Assembly (NCBI GenBank): GCA_018644935.1
Contig: JABGPL010000024.1
Coordinates: forward strand, 1-49,410
DNA from: Calditrichota bacterium
GTDB taxonomy: Bacteria > Electryoneota > AABM5-125-24 > Hatepunaeales > Hatepunaeaceae
DNA: 49,410 nt
Reading direction: 5' to 3'
The translations under genes and the position numbers were made by a program. The notes beneath the pieces are model-generated. The model did no database searches and was not told the DNA's origin. It saw nothing but the letters and a program-made list of their open reading frames with translations. Shown one piece after another: positions 28,373-35,282 of this stretch. Every line of letters starts with the position of its first letter. Within the stretch, counting starts at the first letter, position 1.

Positions 28373-28649
28373 TTTACAAGATTTATTCAATAGCTTCCAA
28401 TTCATCCATGCGTTTTGTAAATTTATGGTGGGAATTATCATTTATCAATTTTCTACAAAATGTTATTGTTTGTTGGCGCGATTGGTCTCCTTGTCCTGTT
28501 TTTTAGAATTTTGTAAAAAAATAGTTCACAATTATCAAGCAAAGCACCCATTGCTCCCATCCAGCCGGATGGTTAAACTCTAAACTTTCTGCGGTCTCTT
28601 TTTATCCACCGGAATCCATAGCTTAAACCCATTTACTTTCATATTTTAT

Positions 28650-29912
28650 ATGATTATGATCAGGACAATAACAGTCATTCCATGGGACAATTGCTCACAA
28701 TTCTGGGCGTACCCAACTGAGGATAATGCAGGTAAATCCGACAAACCAGCACATTCTATGGCAGTTGCCGGGGCAGAACCTGAATTAAACAGCAGACGCT
28801 GTGTGCTGCTTCTCTCCAGATTGCCTAAACGCTCATGTGCTGAAGAAGAATGGCTGCAATTTGTCCGAGAGGCGGTCGATTGGGCGGGAAAACAAAATTA
28901 CACTATTGTCTCAAGTGTTGGAATGATGGGCTGGGAGTATGTCACATGGTATGCTGCAAATCGGGGAATCCCAATTTGGATAGTACTTCCGCCGGATCGA
29001 CTTTCCGGAACATTGGGGAATATTGAGAGTATAATCAGTCGACTTGAACTTGAAGAAACACGGGCGAGTTGTTTGCAGCCTCTATCGGAGGGAAACCTGC
29101 CCAAAGCATACATCATGCACCTACGGGATAGGGTGACTTTCAACCTCGCACATGAACGAATGCCCATTGCACTGCGCAAGGGGAGTTCCTGGAATAGATT
29201 AACCCAAAACGCCGTGGGGGTGAACCGGCAGTTTGAGACAAAATATCCCGTCAGGTCGAAACCCGGTTGGGTGAACCTGAAAGAGGGCTGTTCGAATCCT
29301 CTTGAAGATACAGGTGTTGAGTATTTGATTCACTGGACTAGGGGAGTATATGGTCCATGGCCGGGTGAGTCGCATGCGGATTATTTCAGAGAGCTCACAA
29401 ATACCAATACGGGCAATCCACGGGATGGATACAACACCTTAAACCAAATTGTAATGTCGGGAGTGATACGCGGAGAGGGACGGATGATTCGGGAAGGCGA
29501 ACCGACTATATCTTTCACCGCATCTGCACCTGCTGAGACCATGAAGAGACTCAGCTACCGTGCTGCACTCGGCCACTGGAATTATGAACCTTACGGTATT
29601 GCAATTCCTAAATCATTACTGGCGGACATCGGGGCAAAGCCTGTAATTTATGGTGACAATGATCGATTTGAAGAATTGAACGTAGAAGAGAAACCATACT
29701 TTCAATTCTCGGGTCGTAACACTTCGCAAACCGGGCAAAATGATACACCTCCTGAGAAAAATTGGGTCACGGAAAATGAATGGCGATTAATCGGTGATTT
29801 TGACTTTAGCAGCATCTCAGAACACATATTCCTGCTGCTTCCCAACAGGTCAGAGGCTGAGCAGATGGGACACGAAACGGGCTATAAGGCGTTAGCATTA
29901 AGTGGTAAATAA
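28650..29912 (+). CDS. Two-domain protein: SLOG/DprA-like Rossmann half plus unknown C-terminal half with an E-x-EWR motif
   Basis: 420 residues, soluble, not recognised as a named family. Residues about 50-190 read as a SLOG-type Rossmann fold: RCVLLLSRLPKR, a helix, YTIVSSVGMMGWEYVTWYAA, GIPIWIVLPP, then LRDRVTFNLAHERMPIALRKGS. SLOG domains bind nucleotides or nucleotide-derived ligands (DprA, LOG, defence proteins). The C-terminal half (about 225-420) contains EYLIHWTRGVYGPWPGES, SGVIRGEGRMI, EPYGIAIPKSLLADIGAKPVIYGD and NWVTENEWRLIGDFDF. This EWR pattern resembles AbiGi/DUF2971-like proteins of phage-resistance contexts; that link is only by eye. The gene overlaps the first ABC exporter gene by 11 bases, arguing for coordinated production. 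ATG at 28656 is an equally possible start; no Shine-Dalgarno is visible. Housekeeping, transport-regulating and defence roles are all open. Confidence 0.7.
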   Translation: MIMIRTITVIPWDNCSQFWAYPTEDNAGKSDKPAHSMAVAGAEPELNSRRCVLLLSRLPKRSCAEEEWLQFVREAVDWAGKQNYTIVSSVGMMGWEYVTWYAANRGIPIWIVLPPDRLSGTLGNIESIISRLELEETRASCLQPLSEGNLPKAYIMHLRDRVTFNLAHERMPIALRKGSSWNRLTQNAVGVNRQFETKYPVRSKPGWVNLKEGCSNPLEDTGVEYLIHWTRGVYGPWPGESHADYFRELTNTNTGNPRDGYNTLNQIVMSGVIRGEGRMIREGEPTISFTASAPAETMKRLSYRAALGHWNYEPYGIAIPKSLLADIGAKPVIYGDNDRFEELNVEEKPYFQFSGRNTSQTGQNDTPPEKNWVTENEWRLIGDFDFSSISEHIFLLLPNRSEAEQMGHETGYKALALSGK

Positions 29913-31713
29913 CACGGTAGTTTCAGGAAAAATCATCAACGATAAATTTGAATTCCCCAAGAGACTGCTCAGGGGATTACATCCATACAAAAAGAAACTG
30001 ATTATCGGGATCTGTGCGTCCGGAGTAGCAGCTGCTTTTGATGTGGTCAGCCCGATGCTGCTCAAAGAGGGAATTGATAACCTCCAGACGAATCAGTCTA
30101 CAAGTGTGTTGTTGATTTTGACAGGAGTATTGATTCTTGCTGCAGGTGTGGGGGGGGTATTCCGATTTTACATGCGGGACCTCATTATCACTACATCTCG
30201 ATTCTTCGAGAGCGACCTTCGCACCAATTTCTTCAGTCATTTGCTCGGGATGTCGCCGGGATATTACGACAAGAGTCATACCGGTGATCTGATGACGCAT
30301 ACTACCGAGGACATTGAACGTGTCCGAATGGTAGTTGGACCGGCATTGCTGTACGCTTTTAATACCGTTCTGATAATGACTTTTTCGGGGACAATGATGT
30401 TTATTCTCGACAAAGTCCTCGCAATGTGGATTCTCCTCCTCGCACCTTTAATAGGGACTTCGGTTTTCTTAGTTGCAAGAAAATTGCATCGTGCAAACAT
30501 ACTTCAACAGGAAACATACAGCATCTTGACCAGTAACGTTCAAGAGGATATTACCGGCATGAGGGTTATTAAAGCTTTTGTGCGAGAAGAGAGTAAGGCT
30601 GAGCTGTTTGATGAAATCTGCCGTGAGTATTTTAAGCGAAGTCTGGTCGTTGCAAAAATGCAGTCGATATTTATGCCTTTACTGGCAATGTTGATTGGAC
30701 TCGGCACCGTAGGAATATTGTGGGTTGGCGGGCAGCGGATTGCGTTAGATTTGATGACATTGGGCGAGTTCGTAGCCTTCATGAGCTACCTGTCTCTGAT
30801 GACATGGCCGATGATTGCCCTGGGCTGGTTGACGCACATGTACCAGAGGGGTAAGGCATCCGATCAGAGATTGCAGAAAATTCTTTCTCTCGAGCCCCAG
30901 TTTACTAAGGAAGAAAGATTTACTTCAGGCAGTGAACTGGATAGTCCGTCTGATGCTACAACCGCACCTGAAATCAAGTTCGATACTGTCACATTTCAAT
31001 ATAGTGATAACGAACCACTTGTACTGTCAGACATAAACATCACGATTCCGGCAGGATCAACCGCTGCGATTGTCGGAAAGGTCGGTTCAGGTAAGAGCAG
31101 CCTTGTCCGGTTGCTGCCTCGTCTGTACAGCCCACAGAGCGGTAAGATTTTAATCGACGGTAAAAACTGGGAGCAGTTCCCGGTTACTGAATTGCGAAAG
31201 CAAATCGGCTATGTTGATCAGACCCCTTTCCTGTTTTCAGCTTCTTTGCGAGAGAATATCTGTATTGGCAAGGTCGGAGCAACAGATGCAGAGGTTGTTG
31301 CTGCTGCTGAAGCAGCCTGCTTTGCAACTGAAATCGAAGACCTCCCAAATGGCTATGATACGATTATCGGTGAAAGGGGAGTAACCCTTTCTGGAGGGCA
31401 ACAGCAGCGATTGACACTGGCTCGAGCGTTATTGATGGACCCGCCTATTCTCGTTCTCGACGATGCTCTCTCAGCAGTTGATACTGATACGGAAGCCCGA
31501 ATTTTAGTTAATCTAAAAAGCCGGCTAAAGGGGAGAACCACACTTTTTGTCACTCACCGCCTCGCAGCGGCTGAGCAGGCTGGAATTATACTAGTCTTGA
31601 AGAATGGTAAACTGGCAGAGGTAGGTTCACATAAAGAGCTTCTTGCAGCCAATGGCTTGTACACCTCAATGTTTAGACGTCAGCGGTTGGCTGACGAGTT
31701 GGAGGTGCTATGA
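29902..31713 (+). CDS. ABC exporter half-transporter with degenerate Walker B glutamate
   Basis: 603 residues. An N-terminal six-helix type-1 exporter membrane domain (about 25-320) with the coupling-helix region ITGMRVIKAFVREE is followed by a nucleotide-binding domain: Walker A GKVGSGKSS (about 391), Q-loop YVDQTPFLFSASLRENI, signature LSGGQQQRLTLARALL (about 496), Walker B ILVLDDALSAVD (about 515) and H-loop VTHRLAAAE. The residue after the Walker B aspartate is Asp instead of the catalytic Glu, as in the degenerate site of heterodimeric exporters such as TM287/288, BmrCD or LmrCD. The GTG start overlaps the upstream gene by 11 bases, and the stop overlaps the next start in ATGA. It is expected to pair with the next gene product. 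Substrate unknown. Confidence 0.93.
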   Translation: MVNNTVVSGKIINDKFEFPKRLLRGLHPYKKKLIIGICASGVAAAFDVVSPMLLKEGIDNLQTNQSTSVLLILTGVLILAAGVGGVFRFYMRDLIITTSRFFESDLRTNFFSHLLGMSPGYYDKSHTGDLMTHTTEDIERVRMVVGPALLYAFNTVLIMTFSGTMMFILDKVLAMWILLLAPLIGTSVFLVARKLHRANILQQETYSILTSNVQEDITGMRVIKAFVREESKAELFDEICREYFKRSLVVAKMQSIFMPLLAMLIGLGTVGILWVGGQRIALDLMTLGEFVAFMSYLSLMTWPMIALGWLTHMYQRGKASDQRLQKILSLEPQFTKEERFTSGSELDSPSDATTAPEIKFDTVTFQYSDNEPLVLSDINITIPAGSTAAIVGKVGSGKSSLVRLLPRLYSPQSGKILIDGKNWEQFPVTELRKQIGYVDQTPFLFSASLRENICIGKVGATDAEVVAAAEAACFATEIEDLPNGYDTIIGERGVTLSGGQQQRLTLARALLMDPPILVLDDALSAVDTDTEARILVNLKSRLKGRTTLFVTHRLAAAEQAGIILVLKNGKLAEVGSHKELLAANGLYTSMFRRQRLADELEVL

Positions 31714-33503
31714 GTAAATCAGGCTACAAACCAGGACCTGACGATGATGTCATGGGACAGGCATACGACGCCCGTCTGATGGGCAGATTGCTCGAATTTG
31801 TAAAACCGATTAAATATTACGTTATTTTGTCAGTGTTGTTGCTGCTCGTAACTGTCGCAGTTGAACTTGCAGGTCCCCTTGTCCTCAAGCACGGTATTGA
31901 CAATTACATTGCAATTAAGCAAATAGATGGTCTGGGATTAATCGCGCTAATTTTTATCGGGCTGATTATTCTCACATTTATCCTGCGGTTTGTGCAGACA
32001 TATCTGATGCAGTGGATTGGGCAAACCGTTATCTTTGATCTGCGCACAAAGCTGTTTAAGCATTTACTAAAACAAGACATCAAGTTTATTGATTCCCGTC
32101 CGGTCGGTTGGTTGATGACTCGTGTCACCAACGATGTGCAGAACCTTTTTGAGCTGCTTTCGAGCGGTATAGTTGCGATCTTCGGTGATCTGTTCATGCT
32201 GCTGGGAATTCTCGTTGTCCTTCTTGTTTTGAACGTCAAGCTCGCTCTGGTGACATTTATTGTCGTTCCACTAATTTTCGGAGCAGTGATCGCCTTCCGC
32301 AAGAAGGTGCGGGTCACATTCCGAACGATTCGGGAAGCACTCGCACAGTTGAACGGTCACATGCAGGAAAATATCAGCGGTATCCGTACTGTTCAGTTAT
32401 TTGTCCGCGAAAATGAGACACTCAAGGAATTCCGAATACGGAGCGAGGTCTTTCGGAATGCCTATAAAAAAGCAATTCGTTACTTCGCATTGTTTTTCCC
32501 AGCCATAAGTTTCCTGTCTGTTCTTGCTACAGCATTGATCTTGCTGGCGGGTGGTTTGATGATCAAAGAAGATGCTCTGACCTGGGGTGCATTTATTGCC
32601 TTCCTGCAATACTCAGAACGGTTTTTCAGACCTATTCGTGACCTGAGTGAGAAATATAATACCATGCAGGCTGCAATGGCAGCAGCTGAACGGGTATTCT
32701 GGTTACTTGATACTAAACCTGACATTGCAGATCCTGAGCATCCGGAAGATAACAGCAAAGTGAAGGGAAATGTTGAGTTTGATGATGTTGGTTTTGAATA
32801 TAAATCTGGCGAACCAATCTTAAAAAATGTATCTTTTAAGATTGAACCTGGCGAGACCGTAGCTGTGGTTGGTGCAACTGGAGCTGGCAAGACAACTCTT
32901 ATCAGTTTACTGCTAAGATTCTGGGAAACTACATCCGGACGGATTCTACTTGACGGCAAAGACATACGCGAATTCGGTCAGCATGACCTTAGACGCTCGT
33001 TTGGGGTAGTGCTACAGGATGTGTTCCTATTCAGCGGATCAATTGCAGAAAATGTGACACTTGGGGAGGCAGACCGTCACGGGGAGGTGCTTGACAAAGC
33101 TCTCGAACAGGCCAATGCTTTGGACTTCGTAAAAGAATTGTCAGAAGGCGTGAATGAACCTGTTGGAGAACGTGGAGCCAGATTATCCGGAGGTCAAAAG
33201 CAACTGATTGCCATCGCTCGTGCCCTTGCAGCCAATCCTCCGTTATTGCTGCTCGACGAAGCGACGGCAGCAGTGGACACTGAAACCGAGCACCACATTC
33301 AGGAAGCACTTGATCGATTGATGCGAGGCAGGACAACCCTGGTTGTCGCCCACCGGCTTTCGACTATCCGTAACGCCAACCGGATCATTGTTCTGCATAA
33401 GGGCATGATTCAGGAAACCGGAACTCACGCAGAGTTGATTAAGCAGGACGGTATTTACGCGAAGTTGCATAAGTTGCAGTTCGCGGAGAATGGGAAGGGG
33501 TAG
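31710..33503 (+). CDS. ABC exporter half-transporter with canonical ATP site
   Basis: 597 residues, same architecture as its neighbour: membrane domain with six helices (about 30-325; FIDSRPVGWLMTRVTNDVQN, ISGIRTVQLFVREN) and nucleotide-binding domain with Walker A GATGAGKTT (about 387), Q-loop VVLQDVFLFSGSIAENV, signature LSGGQKQLIAIARAL (about 492), Walker B LLLLDEATAAVD (about 511, catalytic Glu present) and H-loop VAHRLSTIR. The ATG overlaps the previous stop by four bases. Together the two form a heterodimeric MdlAB/TM287-288-type exporter with one consensus and one degenerate ATP site. A long hairpin at 33554-33616 probably ends the operon. Confidence 0.94.
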   Translation: MSKSGYKPGPDDDVMGQAYDARLMGRLLEFVKPIKYYVILSVLLLLVTVAVELAGPLVLKHGIDNYIAIKQIDGLGLIALIFIGLIILTFILRFVQTYLMQWIGQTVIFDLRTKLFKHLLKQDIKFIDSRPVGWLMTRVTNDVQNLFELLSSGIVAIFGDLFMLLGILVVLLVLNVKLALVTFIVVPLIFGAVIAFRKKVRVTFRTIREALAQLNGHMQENISGIRTVQLFVRENETLKEFRIRSEVFRNAYKKAIRYFALFFPAISFLSVLATALILLAGGLMIKEDALTWGAFIAFLQYSERFFRPIRDLSEKYNTMQAAMAAAERVFWLLDTKPDIADPEHPEDNSKVKGNVEFDDVGFEYKSGEPILKNVSFKIEPGETVAVVGATGAGKTTLISLLLRFWETTSGRILLDGKDIREFGQHDLRRSFGVVLQDVFLFSGSIAENVTLGEADRHGEVLDKALEQANALDFVKELSEGVNEPVGERGARLSGGQKQLIAIARALAANPPLLLLDEATAAVDTETEHHIQEALDRLMRGRTTLVVAHRLSTIRNANRIIVLHKGMIQETGTHAELIKQDGIYAKLHKLQFAENGKG

Positions 33504-33553
33504 TTAGGTTACAGGGATATTCAGGATGGATAGGATAACTTAAATAGTGGGGA

Positions 33554-33616
33554 GTGTCGTCGGGTGTCCTTACCTGACGAAAAAAATTATGTGCAGGTGA
33601 GGACACCTGACAACAC
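33554..33616. repeat. Long inverted repeat made of two hairpins with complementary loops; probable operon end
   Basis: Arms of 25 bases (33554-33578 and 33592-33616) match with few differences. Each arm is itself a hairpin: CGGGTG-TCCT-TACCTG (33561-33576) and CAGGTG-AGGA-CACCTG (33594-33609). It follows the second exporter gene by 50 bases. There is no strong T-tract, so terminator function is uncertain. Confidence 0.75.
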
Positions 33617-33665
33617 CATTAGATGATTTTTAAACAAAAAAAGCCATACAGCATAGAGTTATAGA

Positions 33666-35108
33666 ATGTCAATACCATTAATTTTTGAGTCGGACCGCCC
33701 GGCACTTAGCTGTGGATACAGCCCACACGATGATTTACCGGCCGAGATCAAAGGACCTCCAGCGCATTTACTGCGCGACGAACTTGATTTACCTCAGGTC
33801 GCCGAACCGGCTGTAATGCGCCATTTCGTTAATCTATCGACACTGAATCACCATGTTGACAAGGGTTTTTATCCGCTTGGATCATGCACGATGAAGTACA
33901 ATCCGAAGATAAACGAAGCGCTAGCCGGGTTACCCGGACTTGCCGGACTGCATCCGCATCAGCCAGTCGAGACTATTCAAGGCGCGCTTGAGCTGATGTA
34001 CAAACTCGAAAAATTCCTGTGTGAAATAACCGGTATGCCAGCGATGACGCTGCAACCGGCGGCAGGAGCACACGGTGAATTGACCGGGATGTTTGTTGCT
34101 CGTGCATACCACGAGTCGAACGGAAATCCTCGCAAAATAGTTTTGACTCCGGATTCCTCGCACGGAACAAATCCTGCTTCAATTGTCATGGCAGGTTACA
34201 CCCCTGCTTCGATTCCATCAAAATCTGATGGCAGAATCGACCTTGAGGGTTTGAAAGAAGCTTTAAACGATGATGTCGCTGCCTTAATGGTCACCAACCC
34301 AAACACACTTGGGCTGTTTGAAGATGAGATTGATGAAGTAGCCGCAGCCGTTCATGAAGCGGGTGCACTGCTATACATGGACGGTGCGAACATGAATGCC
34401 CTGATGGGTCTATCGAGACCGGGAGATATGGGTTTTGATATCGTACACCTGAACCTGCACAAGACCTTCTCAACCCCACATGGTGGTGGTGGTCCGGGTT
34501 CCGGTCCGGTTGGGGTCGTTTCTTCACTTGAACCGTACCTCCCTCGTCCGCGAGTTATCAGGGAGGCAGATGGCAAATACAACTTCGATTGGGATCGTCC
34601 CAAGTCTATCGGGAAGGTACACTCCCATTTCGGTAACTTTGGAATGCTCATTAGAGCAATGGCATACATTCGTGCCCTTGGACCTGATGGTCTCAAGAAA
34701 GCTTCCGAGCTGGCAGTGCTGAACGCCAACTACATTCGTCACAGCCTTGAAGGCAAATACAAACTACCATTTGACGGTGTGAGTATGCATGAGGTGGTTT
34801 TCTCAGCCGATAATCAGAACACACATGGCCTAAAAGCGGTTGATATCGCCAAACGTTTGCTCGACTTCGACATCCATGCTCCAACCGTCAACTTCCCGTT
34901 GATTGTACATGAAGCATTGATGATTGAACCAACAGAAACAGAATCACTCGAAACCCTCGACCGTTTCATTGAAGTCATGCTTCAAATCGACGAAGAAGCC
35001 CAAAACGATCCGGATAGATTGCGTGAAGCACCCCTGTCAACCCCGGTATGCAGAATGAACGAGGTTCTCGCAGCCCGAAAGATGGATATTGTTTATAAGC
35101 CGGAGTAG
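33666..35108 (+). CDS. gcvPB: Glycine dehydrogenase (decarboxylating) subunit 2
   Basis: 480 residues, the C-terminal half of P-protein as in two-subunit glycine cleavage systems. Conserved entry YPLGSCTMKYNPKINE and GLHPHQPVETIQGALE; GMPAMTLQPAAGAHGELTGM; TPDSSHGTNPAS; MDGANMNALMG. The PLP-binding lysine is Lys266 in NLHKTFSTPHGGGGPGSGP. The enzyme decarboxylates glycine with lipoyl-H protein. The partner gcvPA, which normally precedes it, and gcvT/gcvH are not in the window. The region upstream (33504-33665) holds only the inverted repeat. ATG 33666 starts directly before the conserved N-terminus; Shine-Dalgarno is weak. Confidence 0.95.
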   Translation: MSIPLIFESDRPALSCGYSPHDDLPAEIKGPPAHLLRDELDLPQVAEPAVMRHFVNLSTLNHHVDKGFYPLGSCTMKYNPKINEALAGLPGLAGLHPHQPVETIQGALELMYKLEKFLCEITGMPAMTLQPAAGAHGELTGMFVARAYHESNGNPRKIVLTPDSSHGTNPASIVMAGYTPASIPSKSDGRIDLEGLKEALNDDVAALMVTNPNTLGLFEDEIDEVAAAVHEAGALLYMDGANMNALMGLSRPGDMGFDIVHLNLHKTFSTPHGGGGPGSGPVGVVSSLEPYLPRPRVIREADGKYNFDWDRPKSIGKVHSHFGNFGMLIRAMAYIRALGPDGLKKASELAVLNANYIRHSLEGKYKLPFDGVSMHEVVFSADNQNTHGLKAVDIAKRLLDFDIHAPTVNFPLIVHEALMIEPTETESLETLDRFIEVMLQIDEEAQNDPDRLREAPLSTPVCRMNEVLAARKMDIVYKPE

Positions 35109-35224
35109 ACTCTTAACCTGAATGACGAGTTGTGGTGCTCGGGCTATTCATTGCCCGAGTTTCATTACCAAGGAAAATACAAGTGGGAGAACCGAACTTT
35201 CCGTCCGGTAAATCCCCCTTTTTT

Positions 35225-35246
35225 CCCCCCTACAAGCAGGGGGGGA
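35225..35246. repeat. C-run/G-run hairpin repeat (copy 3)
   Basis: CCCCCCT-ACAAGC-AGGGGGG between gcvPB and the molybdopterin-binding gene, preceded by AAATCCCCC; same family as 24438-24460. Its position shows that the downstream gene cannot start at the far-upstream ATG 35130. Confidence 0.65.
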
Positions 35247-35282
35247 AAACACAGAAAGATGTCATATAAAAGAAGCAGAGCC

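Larger units (their letters stand above)
27866..28649. other. Long repeat-rich intergenic region
   Basis: 784 bases between divergent genes. From left: a pair of hairpins with complementary loops (27880-27936), a C/G-run hairpin (27953-27982), a CAGGTG/CACCTG hairpin (28019-28034), a good promoter (28343-28372) and a leader of about 270 bases. The leader contains TTTTGTA...TACAAAA (28412-28459) and CCATCC-AGCC-GGATGG (28558-28573). A 73-codon open frame at 28362-28583 overlaps the promoter and is not credible. Confidence 0.6.

Noticed and set aside
28362-28583. 73-codon open frame in the long gap before the SLOG-like gene
   Set aside because: Its start overlaps the -10 of a strong promoter, there is no Shine-Dalgarno, and the composition (F, I, C, L rich) looks like translated AT-rich noncoding DNA.
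35130-35282. 51-residue N-terminal extension of the molybdopterin-binding subunit
   Set aside because: It translates a C-run/G-run repeat hairpin; the family N-terminus starts at 35283.
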